Of a DNA stretch of 64,000 bases, positions 25,186 to 34,715 are shown piece by piece. The stretch's first letter is position 1, and every line of letters begins with the position of its first letter. Below the pieces are notes generated by a model that worked only from the letters and a program-made list of their open reading frames with translations, ran no database searches and had not been told where the DNA came from. This stretch comes from Lysinibacillus sp. FSL M8-0337. GTDB taxonomy: Bacteria > Bacillota > Bacilli > Bacillales_A > Planococcaceae. Where the stretch lies: assembly GCF_038593855.1 (NCBI RefSeq), contig NZ_CP151996.1, positions 4,216,001 through 4,280,000 of the forward strand, in the 5' to 3' direction. The position numbers and the translations under genes were made by a program.

Positions 25186-25219
25186 ACAAAAAAACGCTTG
25201 GATCAATTCACCAAGCGCT
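25186..25219 (-). terminator. Terminator after the GNAT gene
   Basis: GCGCTTGG and CCAAGCG arms followed on the minus strand by TTTTTTTG; 17 nt past the stop at 25236. Confidence 0.8.
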
Positions 25220-25235
25220 TTGTTCTTTCTTTTTC

Positions 25236-25640
25236 TTATCTTCCTGCTTGCATTGCATAATTCCTATAAACCATACCGTTCGTTTTCATCATTCCGAATT
25301 TTTCATAGTAAGGTACAAGGTCATCATCACAGCATAAATCAATCATATAAATCTCATCCAGTTCTTTTAGCATTCGACTTACTAATTCCTTGCCTATACC
25401 TTTATTTTTGTATTGTGGTAATACTTCCAATAATGGAACATAGGCAGATAAGACACCATCACTTATCGCTGTAATAAACCCTATCACTTCATTTGTGCGC
25501 TCATCAATCGCCAAAACTATTTTGCTGCTATTCTCCAACAATCGTAAATGGGTTTGTGGATTAGGTGGACTCGGCCAGCCTACAAAAAAACCATTTAACA
25601 TATTTGAAGAAATACCTTCAAGTGAATTCTGATAAATCAT
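25236..25640 (-). CDS. GNAT family N-acetyltransferase
   Basis: A 134-aa single GNAT domain: VLAIDERTNEVIGFITAISDG (strand pair), LEVLPQYKNKGIGKELVSRM with the acetyl-CoA loop QYKNKGIG, and LVPYYEKFGM. Substrate unknown. RBS AGGAG stands 8 nt before the ATG. It looks monocistronic with its own terminator. Confidence 0.87.
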   Translation of the reverse strand: MIYQNSLEGISSNMLNGFFVGWPSPPNPQTHLRLLENSSKIVLAIDERTNEVIGFITAISDGVLSAYVPLLEVLPQYKNKGIGKELVSRMLKELDEIYMIDLCCDDDLVPYYEKFGMMKTNGMVYRNYAMQAGR

Positions 25641-25742
25641 TTTCTCAACTCCTAATATTTTGGACTATTAGTTAGCTGCAAAAAATCAATAGAACAGTAA
25701 CAAGCTATTACCTCCAATATGTATAATGAAAACGTGCACTAG

Positions 25743-26237
25743 TTATTTAATCTTCGAAGAAGCAATTATACCTTTAATAATCGGGATACCTGTACCAATT
25801 AGCACAAATGGCAAGAACCACCAACCTAGTCCTTCGATTTTACCTAATGCAACAAGTACTATTTCACAAGAGATGATTGCAAATAAAATTAAGCAAAAGT
25901 TTTTTACTTCATTACATAATTTACGACTATTTAAATAAAATGCCTCAACGTTGTGCTCATCTAATCGCGTTGGATAATTATGCATATGTGGCGCTTTCTC
26001 AAGGAGCCCTAAAAATATCCACATAAAAATTCCGATACCTGGTAAAATAAATAGTTCTATTTTCGAACCCCATCGGTCAACCTCGCCCTTAGCATTAAAA
26101 TGTGCTGGGATTTCTTCTGGTAAATTACCCCATTGAAAAATAATAAATAGGATGGATACAGTAAATAACCCGCAACCTATAACGTCCAAAGATTTTTCAT
26201 ACTTGGTTTTTGGTAATTTTAAAATTGGTCGATACAT
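25743..26237 (-). CDS. DUF1648 membrane protein
   Basis: A 164-aa protein with four hydrophobic segments (about 20-38, 60-80, 110-130, 138-157). The motif WGNLPEEIPAHFNAKGEVDRWG (key: LPEEIPAHFNAKG) after the first helix is the DUF1648 signature, found in SdpI-like immunity proteins and other membrane proteins of Bacilli. A true immunity role is not shown; no toxin gene is adjacent. Confidence 0.82.
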   Translation of the reverse strand: MYRPILKLPKTKYEKSLDVIGCGLFTVSILFIIFQWGNLPEEIPAHFNAKGEVDRWGSKIELFILPGIGIFMWIFLGLLEKAPHMHNYPTRLDEHNVEAFYLNSRKLCNEVKNFCLILFAIISCEIVLVALGKIEGLGWWFLPFVLIGTGIPIIKGIIASSKIK

Positions 26238-26556
26238 TGTCCCACATCCTTGGTTAACGTTTATGGTATGTATACGATTGTTTCAACTTTTTAGTTTCAA
26301 TATATTTATATGAAAAACACTATCGCTTAATACCATTTGCTGTATTTTCATTCACTACTCACACAAAATAATACATAAAACTCCGCTTTAAGTAGTATAA
26401 TCTATAACTTAATTCCCTCTTTATTTCATATTTTTCACTATGAATAAACTCATATTGCTTTTTAAAATCCAAATAATCTGATATAAATGGTATATATACA
26501 TATTTCACCTTTTTGTAACATTTCTACTAAAATTACTAGGAAAGGACTTTTCAAAC
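26238..26556. other. AT-rich intergenic region upstream of the chemoreceptor
   Basis: I see no gene, repeat or convincing promoter pair in these 319 bases between the divergent DUF1648 and chemoreceptor genes. The promoters of both must be here. Confidence 0.5.
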
Positions 26557-28251
26557 ATGCGATTTACGATTTATAAAAAATTAATTCTCGGTTTTTTTAT
26601 AGTTATATTAGTTTTAATAGGCACGATTGCCTTAAATTTTAAACAACTTAATTCAGTAAATGGCACTTATCAAGATTTACTCGAAGAACAAACAAAAAAG
26701 TCTATTAGTATACAAGAACTAAGAGTCATTGCAAAACAAGAAATAGTGAGTATGCGTGGCTATCTTTTACTTGGCGATAAACAAAATCGCGAAGGTAATA
26801 AATCCGCTCGTGAAGAATTCAAAACAAAATCAGAAAGTTTAATGGCTACATTAGAGTCAAAAAAATCAATTGAACTGTTAGAAGCCGTCAATAAAAGTGA
26901 GCAAAATGTTCAGCAATTCGCCGATCGAATGTTTTCATTAAAAGATGCTGGTGAAACAGAACAATATGAAAAATTAGATAGCACACAAGGACGTCTTATT
27001 TTAAAACAATTCGATGAGCGTGTTGAAAACCTTGCCAATTATCAAAGTGAAGCCGTAGAAGCAAAAATAGCTGCTACTTCAAAAGAGATTGATGCCATTA
27101 AGATGCAAATGATTTTGCTTGGTATATTTGCCGTGCTCATTAGTCTGATAATTGCAATGATTATGGGAACAATTATTTCTCGCCCTATTAAAGGTATGGC
27201 AAAAGCAGCACAAAAAATTGCTGAAGGTGATTTAACGGCTGAGCAAATTCGTATTAGAAATCGCGATGAAGTTGGTGATTTAGCATTAGCCTTTAATCAA
27301 ATGGCCCAAAATTTAAAAAACTTGATTACCAATGTCAGTCAAAATACGGTGCAAGTAAGTGCCTCAGCAGCAGAGTTAACTGCTAGCGCAGATCAAACTA
27401 TTCAAGCGACTGAACAAATTACTTCTGCTATGCAAGAAGTGGCAAGTGGCTCTGAAGCCCAAGGAAAAAATGCAACTGAAAGCTCGCAAGCTATGAAAAA
27501 CATGACGAATGGCATTCAACAACTAGCATCAACAACTGCTGCTGTTTCTGAATTGGCTATTGAAACCAATACTGAAGCAAACAAAGGGAATGATTCGCTT
27601 CAACGTGTTATTTCACAAATGGATACAATTAATACTGCTGTCTTGGAGTCTGCAACTGTTGTCAAAAAACTAGGAAATCATTCTGTGGAGATTGGCAATA
27701 TCATTAGCATTATTACTGATATCGCTGAACAAACTAATTTACTAGCGTTAAATGCTGCTATCGAGGCAGCTCGAGCTGGCGATCACGGTCGCGGCTTTGC
27801 AGTCGTTGCCGATGAAGTGAAAAAATTAGCTGAGCAATCTAAGAACTCTGCTGAACAAATTGCCGGTTTAATTTCTGAAATTCAACAGGAAACAAATCGT
27901 GCTGTCACTGTTATGGATACTGGTACACAAGAAGTTCAAGTTGGTATGAAGGTTGTTAAAGTGGCAGAGGAAGGCTTTTCAAAAATCGTTGACCTTATTG
28001 AGCAAGTTTCCAAACAAATACAAGAAGCAACAACTGTTTCAGAGGAAATGTCCTCAAGCGCTGAACAAATTTACGCATCCTTTGATGACATTGCGACAAT
28101 TGCCCAAACGTCATCTTCGAACCTACAAAATGTTGCGTCTGCTTCAGAAGAACAACTCGCGACAATCGAAGAGGTTGCAGCTTCTGCCGCTACTTTATCG
28201 ACAATGGCGGAAGAATTACAATCACAAGTTTCCAAATTTAAAGTTCAATAG
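26557..28251 (+). CDS. Methyl-accepting chemotaxis protein (4HB-MCP sensor)
   Basis: A 564-aa chemoreceptor. TM1 (9-29), a four-helix-bundle sensor of about 155 residues with [20 protein letters not shown] (key: IQELRVIA), TM2 (186-207), HAMP (208-262, ending in [19 protein letters not shown]), then a methylation and signalling domain with the highly conserved hairpin [37 protein letters not shown] (key: [18 protein letters not shown]). It would signal to CheA/CheW. The 4HB domain gives no clue to the ligand. It is monocistronic, with a hairpin terminator 30 nt downstream. Confidence 0.95.
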   Translation: MRFTIYKKLILGFFIVILVLIGTIALNFKQLNSVNGTYQDLLEEQTKKSISIQELRVIAKQEIVSMRGYLLLGDKQNREGNKSAREEFKTKSESLMATLESKKSIELLEAVNKSEQNVQQFADRMFSLKDAGETEQYEKLDSTQGRLILKQFDERVENLANYQSEAVEAKIAATSKEIDAIKMQMILLGIFAVLISLIIAMIMGTIISRPIKGMAKAAQKIAEGDLTAEQIRIRNRDEVGDLALAFNQMAQNLKNLITNVSQNTVQVSASAAELTASADQTIQATEQITSAMQEVASGSEAQGKNATESSQAMKNMTNGIQQLASTTAAVSELAIETNTEANKGNDSLQRVISQMDTINTAVLESATVVKKLGNHSVEIGNIISIITDIAEQTNLLALNAAIEAARAGDHGRGFAVVADEVKKLAEQSKNSAEQIAGLISEIQQETNRAVTVMDTGTQEVQVGMKVVKVAEEGFSKIVDLIEQVSKQIQEATTVSEEMSSSAEQIYASFDDIATIAQTSSSNLQNVASASEEQLATIEEVAASAATLSTMAEELQSQVSKFKVQ

Positions 28252-28253
28252 CC

Positions 28254-28285
28254 AAATTGTGTGGGTGACTGGCACCCACACAATA
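28254..28285 (+). repeat. Stop-codon repeat, copy 3 (extended palindrome)
   Basis: ATTGTGTGGGTG-ACTGG-CACCCACACAAT is a perfect 12-bp stem built from the GTGACTGGCAC core, starting 2 nt after the chemoreceptor stop codon. Confidence 0.8.
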
Positions 28286-28327
28286 AGCCGCAACTGTCGC
28301 TGTCGCGCCGTTTGTTGCGGCTTTTTT
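28284..28327 (+). terminator. Terminator after the chemoreceptor gene
   Basis: AAGCCGCAAC and GTTGCGGCTT arms followed by TTTT. The AAGCCGC stem is shared with other intergenic hairpins in this window (31316, 39662). Confidence 0.8.
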
Positions 28328-28336
28328 GTGTCCTAT

Positions 28337-29092
28337 TCAGTGACTGGCACTCAAACAATTTAACCTTTGGATCATTTCAATTACTGCTGTTTCTTCACTT
28401 GGCACTTGTAATGTTGCAAGCTGGCCTACCTCATGCGCTCCAACACAAACACTGTCTAATGCTTTTACAAACATGGAGGCATCATTTGCGTCATTGCCAA
28501 AGGCGATAAATTGATTTTGTTCTACGCCTAATTTCTCCAAGCCTGTCCACTTATTAATTCCGCTTGGGCTTATATCTATTATGTTTTCCGATGCATGTTC
28601 ATATATCGAAATCGGTAGCTTTTGTAGCTGCGCTACTATTTCTAAGTGATATGCACCAGGGAACAATACAATTTTTACGATGTCCTTTAGCTCCTGTAAT
28701 GTCACTTGTTTTGCCAGCTTAAGTGGATCTAAATTTTGATAGATTGGATGTGTCTCACTACCTGTAAAGGCATAATCCCAATCACCGTCCACTAAGTAAG
28801 CTAATTGATAAGCCGTTATAATATGCTTAATGTCTTCAACAATATGTCCCTCGAATGCTACTATCTCTTTTATAGCCCCATCGACTGCAACAAATGCTCC
28901 ATTACCTCCAACCATCGAAAATTGATGCATCGACTCGGGCAATATTGGTAACAAATCTCGAATCGGACGAGCAGAGGCAAAAATTACTTCATGTCCATTC
29001 TGTAAACAACTCTCTAATGCAGCTATAATACCAGCACTCAAAGGCTGACCTTTAAAACAAATCGTGCCATCTAAATCAAATACAAATTTCAT
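28337..29092 (-). CDS. Cof-type HAD-superfamily phosphatase
   Basis: A 251-aa HAD hydrolase of the Cof (IIB) type: motif I FDLDGTICFKG (nucleophile Asp), ASARP as motif II (Ser/Thr region), a C2B cap, and motif IV FGNDANDASMF with the Lys in INKWTGL. Family members dephosphorylate sugar phosphates or flavin/PLP phosphates. The final eight codons, LNCLSASH plus TGA, lie inside copy 4 of the stop-codon repeat, so the C-terminus has probably been rewritten by the repeat. Confidence 0.88.
   Translation of the reverse strand: MKFVFDLDGTICFKGQPLSAGIIAALESCLQNGHEVIFASARPIRDLLPILPESMHQFSMVGGNGAFVAVDGAIKEIVAFEGHIVEDIKHIITAYQLAYLVDGDWDYAFTGSETHPIYQNLDPLKLAKQVTLQELKDIVKIVLFPGAYHLEIVAQLQKLPISIYEHASENIIDISPSGINKWTGLEKLGVEQNQFIAFGNDANDASMFVKALDSVCVGAHEVGQLATLQVPSEETAVIEMIQRLNCLSASH
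28340..28361 (+). repeat. Stop-codon repeat, copy 4 (inside a coding end)
   Basis: GTGACTGGCACTCAAACAATTT. In the direction of the HAD gene it encodes the last residues and ends in the stop TGA. Confidence 0.8.
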
Positions 29093-29296
29093 TGTTTTAC
29101 CTACTTTCGATGTATATAAAATCCCCCATATTATCTCATAAAATATACCTTTATTTGTTAAAAATAGCGTGTGAAGATCCGCTGATTCAAAACCTATTAG
29201 TACATTTCATCTTTAAAACAGAAAACAAATAATTTTTAGAATATTGTTGACATACTGAAAATATCCACGTATTATAACTCTCAACAACACATTGTA

Positions 29297-29600
29297 AGCA
29301 AAGATTGGAAGTAGTAGAAATGCTCGTGTACTTGTAGAGAGCCGGTGGTTGGTGAAAATCGGTAGACACACATTTTGAACTCATCCATGAGCTACTCCCT
29401 GAACCTCATCGAATAAGGCATACGATGCTTAGTAAGTTAAATGCCGGTTTCAACGTAAGGGATGTCGGTTTCCACCGTTATTGGGATAGACAGTGATAGC
29501 TGTCGATAAGGGGACTTTTTCTTGAAAGAAAAGGTCAATTAGAGTGGTACCGCGAGCAATAACTCGTCTCTATATTTTGATATAGAGGCGGGTTTTTTTT
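29297..29600 (+). promoter_or_regulatory. T-box leader, leucine specifier (CTC)
   Basis: A T-box riboswitch. The stem I region has AGAGAGCCGGTGG...GGTGAAAATCGG; the specifier segment is GAA-CTC-ATCCATGAGC with CTC (29380-29382) followed by the usual purine. The T-box AGAGTGGTACCGCG is at 29541-29554, and the terminator ACTCGTCTCTATA...TATAGAGGCGGGT plus T run spans 29571-29600. Uncharged tRNA-Leu should switch on leuA. Confidence 0.92.
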
Positions 29601-29638
29601 ATTTTTTTTATTAATTACAACAAAAGGAGTGTTTGAAA

Positions 29639-31210
29639 ATGGGAAGAAAAATTTGGGTGTTTGATACAACTTTACGTGATGGCGAGCAAGTGCCAGGGGC
29701 AAAACTAAACTTATACGAAAAAGTAGAGATTGCACAGCAACTCAAAAAATTAGGCGTCGATATTATCGAAGCTGGTTTCCCTGCTTCATCACAAGGCGAC
29801 TTTGACGCTGTAAAAGCTGTCGCACAAAAGGTCGGCAATACGAATGACATTATGATTACAGCTTTAGCACGAGCAGTACAGGCTGATATTGATTCGGTAT
29901 ACAACGCTGTAAAATATGCTGAAAATCCAATGATTCATATGGTACTTGGCACTTCTGATATCCATGTTGAAAAGAAATTCAGTAAATCGAAAGATCAAAT
30001 ATTACAAATTGGCGTAGATGCTGTGAAATATGCAAAAACACTTTTACCGCAAGTGCAGTATTCAACAGAGGATGCTTCTCGTTCAGATTTTGAATATCTA
30101 TGGAAAACGATTGAGGCAGTGATGAAGGCTGGCGCAACGATGATTAACGTGCCGGACACTGTTGGATTCGCTGAACCTGAGGAATTTGGCGCTATGATTT
30201 ATAAGCTGAATGACCGCATGAAAAATCTAAATGACAGTGTTTTACTAAGTGTACACTGTCACAATGACCTTGGAATGGCAACAGCTAACACACTTGCTGC
30301 GATTAAAAACGGGGCAGACAAAGTCGAATGTACAATCAATGGTATCGGGGAACGTGCCGGAAATGCCGCACTCGAAGAAGTGGTTATGGCATTGAAAACA
30401 CGCAGCTCCATCTACAATGCAAATACACGCATTAACACAAAGGAAATTATGAACACATCACGCCTTGTTTCTAGCTTTATGGGCTTAGATGTACAAGTGA
30501 ACAAAGCCATTACTGGAGACAATGCATTTGCCCACTCTTCAGGTATTCATCAAGATGGTCTGCTTAAATCTCGCGATGCCTATGAAATTGTCCATCCTGA
30601 AGATGTAGGTCTGGATGATATGGAACTTGTTTTAACGGCTCGTTCAGGGCGCCATGCAGTAAAAAATGCACTGGAGAAGTTGGGCTTTTCAAATCTATCG
30701 AATGAAGAATTTGAAGGTATCTTTGACGGCTTCTTAAAATTAGCTGATGCCAAAAAAGAAGTTTACGACCACGACTTATATGTCATTGTAGAAAGTTATT
30801 ATGAAAAGCATGATGCCAATCACGCCAATGCAACTCATTATAGTGAGCAATTTTTTGACATTGTCGATTTACAAGTCGTCAGCAATGCAAGCTTCCCTTC
30901 TGCTAGTGTAAAAATACGCAAAGGTGGCGAAGTATTAAAAGCTAGTGCAGTCGGTTCAGGACCGATTGACGCCTTGTATTCTGCCATTGCAGATATTGTA
31001 CAAATAGATGTAAAACTTGTGGAATATAATATTAACAGCGTATCTCGTGGTAAAGAAGCGCTTGGTAAAGTAAAAATTACAATTGAGCACGAAGGCGCGA
31101 AATATATTGCAAAAGCGGCAGATACAGATATTTTAAAAGCTAGTGCAATGGCTTATATCAATGCTATCAACAGCATTGTTGTAGCGAACTTAACACCCGT
31201 TACAAACTAA
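29639..31210 (+). CDS. leuA: 2-isopropylmalate synthase
   Basis: A 523-aa enzyme of the HMGL/LeuA family: [12 protein letters not shown] with the metal Asp, [18 protein letters not shown] (metal His pair), [13 protein letters not shown], then the C-terminal regulatory domain (about 395-520) that binds leucine. It condenses acetyl-CoA with 2-oxoisovalerate in the first step of leucine synthesis. I use ATG 29639, 9 nt after AAAGGAG, instead of a TTG two codons upstream. It stands alone, without leuB, leuC or leuD, behind its own T-box. The terminal region TPVTN is ordinary. Confidence 0.93.
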   Translation: MGRKIWVFDTTLRDGEQVPGAKLNLYEKVEIAQQLKKLGVDIIEAGFPASSQGDFDAVKAVAQKVGNTNDIMITALARAVQADIDSVYNAVKYAENPMIHMVLGTSDIHVEKKFSKSKDQILQIGVDAVKYAKTLLPQVQYSTEDASRSDFEYLWKTIEAVMKAGATMINVPDTVGFAEPEEFGAMIYKLNDRMKNLNDSVLLSVHCHNDLGMATANTLAAIKNGADKVECTINGIGERAGNAALEEVVMALKTRSSIYNANTRINTKEIMNTSRLVSSFMGLDVQVNKAITGDNAFAHSSGIHQDGLLKSRDAYEIVHPEDVGLDDMELVLTARSGRHAVKNALEKLGFSNLSNEEFEGIFDGFLKLADAKKEVYDHDLYVIVESYYEKHDANHANATHYSEQFFDIVDLQVVSNASFPSASVKIRKGGEVLKASAVGSGPIDALYSAIADIVQIDVKLVEYNINSVSRGKEALGKVKITIEHEGAKYIAKAADTDILKASAMAYINAINSIVVANLTPVTN

Positions 31211-31240
31211 ATTTTTTAGGTGACAGGCACTCATACAATT
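31211..31240 (+). repeat. Stop-codon repeat, copy 5 (variant)
   Basis: ATTTTTTAGGTGACAGGCAC followed by TCATACAATT starts directly after the leuA stop; the core is GTGACAGGCAC, one base different from the rest. Confidence 0.7.
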
Positions 31241-31315
31241 CGCATACAATTCTCATACACTCACATGTGTTTTAAGGGAATATCCATGGAGACTTCAGCG
31301 GAATCCGCACAGAAC

Positions 31316-31359
31316 ATAAGCCGCCATAACCGCGCATTAGCGAGGATATGGCGGCTTAT
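31316..31359. terminator. Bidirectional hairpin between leuA and metG
   Basis: ATAAGCCGCCATA and TATGGCGGCTTAT form a perfect 13-bp stem with a 17-nt GC-rich loop between convergent genes. T runs are poor, so termination efficiency is uncertain. Confidence 0.55.
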
Positions 31360-31380
31360 CATGTGCCCACGGAAAGCACA

Positions 31381-31402
31381 GTGCCAGTCACTCAAACAAT
31401 TT
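31381..31402 (-). repeat. Stop-codon repeat, copy 6
   Basis: Read with metG, AAATTGTTTGAGTGACTGGC plus AC begins right at the metG stop codon. With copy 5 it brackets the convergent gap. Confidence 0.75.
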
Positions 31403-33036
31403 TATTGACTGTCATTAACTAACTTTTGGTATTCTTCTTCAATTAGCCCTACATCAAGCCGTTCAAATAACGGTGTTACTTCGGTAATGCTTTTAGGTAG
31501 CTCTACTTGCTCATGCCACAGCAATTCGGTTATGCCTAACATGTTCCGAATTTTCTCTGTAGAGAACGGTAAAAATGGCTGTAGTACTTGACCTAAATTT
31601 GCAATCATATAAACGCATGTTGCGAGCGTTTGATGGCAATCTTCCAACTTGTCCTTTACTTGTAACCATGGTTGCTGTTCGTCAAAATAGCGGTTGGCTG
31701 CGCGAATATATGCAAAAATCTCCTCTAACGCTTGTTTAAAATGTCCCGCTTCAATCGCCACACCGACATCACTAAACAGTTGAATCGTTTGTTTCCTTAC
31801 AGTCCCATCGACATCCACCTGAGGCACTTGACCATCAAATGACTTCTCGATAAACTTCAACGTGCGATTGACAAAGTTACCGTAAGCTCCTAGCAATTCT
31901 CCATTATGACTATAAATAAATTCTCGCCAAGAAAAATCAGTATCTCGGTTTTCCGGCGCATTCATTGTTAAAAAATATCGTATCGAATCTGCATCATAGC
32001 GACTTAAAATATATGGCACCCACACCGCCCAATTTTGACTCGTTGATAATTTTCGTTTCTCTAATGTTAAATATTCATTTGAGACAATATGTGTTGGCAA
32101 TGCTTTTGCCCCAATACCCATCAAAATCGCTGGCCAAATAACTGTATGGAATGGAATATTATCTTTGCCGTGCACATAGTAAGCAATGGTTTCTTCATTC
32201 CACAAATCTTCAATGGCGATATTATGTTGTTTTGCCCATTCCATACTAGCTGTTAAATAGCCTGCCACCGCTTCAATCCATACATAAATTTTCTTCCCTT
32301 CAAAGCCCGGAACAGGTACGTCAACTCCGTTCGGTAAATCACGGGTAACAGCACGATCTGGTACGCCTTCCGCTAAGTAACGTTCAGTTAAGCCTAGTGC
32401 ATTGTCTCGCCAGCGTTTATCTGCTTTTGCTTCAGCTAAAAACGTTTCAAGTCTTCCTTGAAATTGACTAAAAGTAAAGTAAAAATGTTCTGTTTCTCGG
32501 ATAACAGGCTCATTGCCACAAATTTTGCAACGCTTATCAATTAATTCGAGTGGATCTAAAATTTGTGAACAATTATCACATTGATCTCCACGTGCCTTTG
32601 CCCCACAATTTGGACAAATACCTTCCACAAAGCGATCAGGTAAAAACTGTTTGTCCGTTTCACAATATGCCTGCTCAATCTTCTTTTTGTATAAATAATT
32701 ATTTGCTAGCAGTTGTAAAAAAATAGACTGTACCGAATCATGATGGTGCTTTGCATCCGTTCTTGTATACAAATCATACGTAAATCCTAAGTCATGGAAA
32801 CATTGTGTGAATTCATTATGGTATTGGTTTGCGATTGCTTCTGTCGTCGTATTTTCCTGTGCAGCTCGAATCGAAATTGGCGTACCATTACAATCACTTC
32901 CTGAAACATACAATACTTGCTCACCTTTTTGTCGGTAATATCTAGCCAAAATATCACCTGGTAATAATGCAGCGATATGCCCTAAATGCAATGAACCATT
33001 CGCATACGGCCACGCTCCTCCAATTACAATTGTCAT
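31402..33036 (-). CDS. metG: Methionyl-tRNA synthetase, paralogue lacking the C-terminal tRNA-binding domain
   Basis: A 544-aa class I synthetase. The HIGH-type motif is NGSLHLGH (about 13-20), the KMSKS loop reads KLSTS, and two zinc knuckles stand at about 139-176 (CPNCGAK, CDNC, CKIC). It charges tRNA-Met. The double-knuckle type without a C-terminal EMAP/OB domain differs from the usual Bacillus MetS (about 650 aa with that domain). It resembles the MetRS2 type known in some Firmicutes to tolerate MetRS inhibitors; the resistance is an inference. A Met T-box lies directly upstream. Whether it is the only MetRS in the genome cannot be seen. Confidence 0.93.
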   Translation of the reverse strand: MTIVIGGAWPYANGSLHLGHIAALLPGDILARYYRQKGEQVLYVSGSDCNGTPISIRAAQENTTTEAIANQYHNEFTQCFHDLGFTYDLYTRTDAKHHHDSVQSIFLQLLANNYLYKKKIEQAYCETDKQFLPDRFVEGICPNCGAKARGDQCDNCSQILDPLELIDKRCKICGNEPVIRETEHFYFTFSQFQGRLETFLAEAKADKRWRDNALGLTERYLAEGVPDRAVTRDLPNGVDVPVPGFEGKKIYVWIEAVAGYLTASMEWAKQHNIAIEDLWNEETIAYYVHGKDNIPFHTVIWPAILMGIGAKALPTHIVSNEYLTLEKRKLSTSQNWAVWVPYILSRYDADSIRYFLTMNAPENRDTDFSWREFIYSHNGELLGAYGNFVNRTLKFIEKSFDGQVPQVDVDGTVRKQTIQLFSDVGVAIEAGHFKQALEEIFAYIRAANRYFDEQQPWLQVKDKLEDCHQTLATCVYMIANLGQVLQPFLPFSTEKIRNMLGITELLWHEQVELPKSITEVTPLFERLDVGLIEEEYQKLVNDSQ

Positions 33037-33171
33037 CTTAAGTTACTCCCCTCAATCTTCCAAATTTCTTGTTATGCGGATAACATGTTACAACTATCTG
33101 CAACCTTATCTTCATTCAGCGCTTATTAGAATTTTTCTCCTAAATTTTAATAGCTAACGCTTTTTGAAGAT

Positions 33172-33445
33172 AAAAAAAACGCCCTAATCATGACTGATTA
33201 GGACGAGTATACCCGTGTTACCACCTATATTTACAAATAGCTCACACTATTTGCCTTAATCAGTACGTCTTGCATTTAAATAAGAGATACTGCCGCTGTT
33301 GTAACGAGTGCCCACCTCGTCGTAATCTACTCGCAAAAAGCTTTCGGTACGAAGCTCAAAGGTCATTTTCAAAAGGGTTCATTTACCTCATTTCCACCAA
33401 CAGAGGCTCTCTATTAAATGCTTGTCCAATTTACTTTTCCTTCTC
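33172..33445 (-). promoter_or_regulatory. T-box leader, methionine specifier (ATG)
   Basis: On the minus strand the specifier segment is GAAA-ATG-ACCTTTGAGC with ATG at 33366-33364, at the same distance to GAGC as CTC in the leuA leader. The T-box AGGTGGTAACACGGG is at 33225-33211, and the terminator CCTAATCAGTCATGATTAGG with eight T at 33202-33172. A TATAAT (33460-33455) stands just upstream. Uncharged tRNA-Met should induce metG. Confidence 0.92.
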
Positions 33446-33550
33446 AACGCTTTTATTATAGTTTGGCACTATTTTACTCTTTCCCCTTATGAAATGCAAC
33501 GTAAACATTCACGAGCTTGCTATAGATGGTTGAAGAACAATAATACATTT

Positions 33551-34204
33551 TTATAAAATCGTCGCAAGTGCAGATGGTATTTCCTGTAGATTATCTATCA
33601 CAATATGCGCCTTTTGTAATTCGGATTCTTGAGCAAAATCAAAGCGTACAGCGATTGAAAATAGCTGATTATCTCGTGCTGCTTGGATATCTGATGAACG
33701 ATCCCCGACAACAGCGCCAGCTTGAATGGAATTTTCTTCGATTACACTTCTTACTAAATCAGATTTATGACCACTTGGAATAGACTGAATACTGTATGTT
33801 CCTTCTATAAAACGGTTCAGCTTATATGTTTCAACGATTGCTTGCAAGTACTCTTTTTGTCCGTTGCTCGCTATGTATAAATGATAGTCGTTTGCTAAAG
33901 TAGCGAGTGTTTGTTCTGCATTTGGATACAATGCGCCTTTGCCGTTTCGTATTAGCTCGATAAGCTTTTCATGAAATAAAACATTACTAGCTTCACGCAC
34001 CTCTAATGTGTGCATAGGGCATAATGTTTCCCATACAACAGGCAATGTAACCCCCATAATTTCACGATATTGAGCAATGGGTGTTTCCCCCTGCCATAAT
34101 CCCTTTGTACGTAGCACATCGAATGTCGCAGAAAGAGCCGGCTCCAAAATAAGATTTGTTTGAAATAATGTGCCATCCATATCAAAAATAATTGCTTTTT
34201 TCAT
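33551..34204 (-). CDS. HAD-family hydrolase (phosphoglycolate phosphatase-like)
   Basis: A 217-aa HAD hydrolase with motif I FDMDGTLFQTN, motif II IASNGQ, Lys in PSGHKSDLV and motif IV VVGDRSSDIQAARDN, plus a helical C1 cap. This is the Gph/PgmB-like subclass; the substrate is probably a small phosphate ester. It lies 15 nt after fosB, most likely in the same transcript as rsgA and fosB. Confidence 0.88.
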   Translation of the reverse strand: MKKAIIFDMDGTLFQTNLILEPALSATFDVLRTKGLWQGETPIAQYREIMGVTLPVVWETLCPMHTLEVREASNVLFHEKLIELIRNGKGALYPNAEQTLATLANDYHLYIASNGQKEYLQAIVETYKLNRFIEGTYSIQSIPSGHKSDLVRSVIEENSIQAGAVVGDRSSDIQAARDNQLFSIAVRFDFAQESELQKAHIVIDNLQEIPSALATIL

Positions 34205-34219
34205 ATTACCACTCCTTTT

Positions 34220-34645
34220 TTAATCATTAAAAAACTCCATATGCGGTTTTTCTTTTTTATAGTAAGCTAAGCGATCCTGCAAAGTACCTGTATGGAATTC
34301 AAATTTATGACCATCAGGATCGGTGAAATAGATAGATTGTTTATCTAGCTCATCTCTTAGCCTACCCTCTAAAATATTGACTTTATAATGTACAAGCTTT
34401 TCATAGATAGTATCGAAATCTTTTGCATCAATAGAGAAAGCAATATGTGTATAGGATTGGTGAATGTCGTTACGTGGAATATCCGCTTCCTCATTTAACG
34501 CAAACCAAAGCCCATTTACATCAAAATAGGCAGTGCTTCTCCCTTTCACTAAAAGCTTGGCATCAAAAACATTTTGGTAAAACGCTATAGATTGCGCTAA
34601 ATTTGAAACAGAAAATAAAAAATGATTAATAGTTTGTATAGTCAT
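34220..34645 (-). CDS. fosB: Metallothiol transferase FosB (fosfomycin resistance)
   Basis: A 141-aa VOC-fold enzyme nearly a textbook Fos[20 protein letters not shown] (metal His8), [24 protein letters not shown] (His), [20 protein letters not shown] (metal Glu; key [12 protein letters not shown]) and the end KPHMEF. FosB opens the fosfomycin epoxide with bacillithiol in a Mn-dependent reaction. ATG 34645 with GGAG 7 nt upstream is the start; the further upstream frame is spurious. It lies 70 nt after rsgA, without a convincing terminator between them, so it may share rsgA's attenuator. Confidence 0.95.
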   Translation of the reverse strand: MTIQTINHFLFSVSNLAQSIAFYQNVFDAKLLVKGRSTAYFDVNGLWFALNEEADIPRNDIHQSYTHIAFSIDAKDFDTIYEKLVHYKVNILEGRLRDELDKQSIYFTDPDGHKFEFHTGTLQDRLAYYKKEKPHMEFFND

Positions 34646-34670
34646 ACTACATCTCCTCGAACAATTAGAT

Positions 34671-34700
34671 AGCAACTCCGCAGTCATTGCGAAGTTGCTC
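34671..34700 (-). other. Hairpin between rsgA and fosB
   Basis: GCAACTTCGCA and TGCGGAGTTGC form a stem with one mismatch-type G-U pair, without a T run. It may be a processing or partial termination signal. Confidence 0.4.
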
Positions 34701-34715
34701 CTTAACGTTTCTCGA

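Noticed and set aside
27953-28509. Plus-strand frames overlapping the chemoreceptor end and the HAD gene
   Set aside because: They are frameshifted shadows running through the repeat and antisense to the HAD gene.
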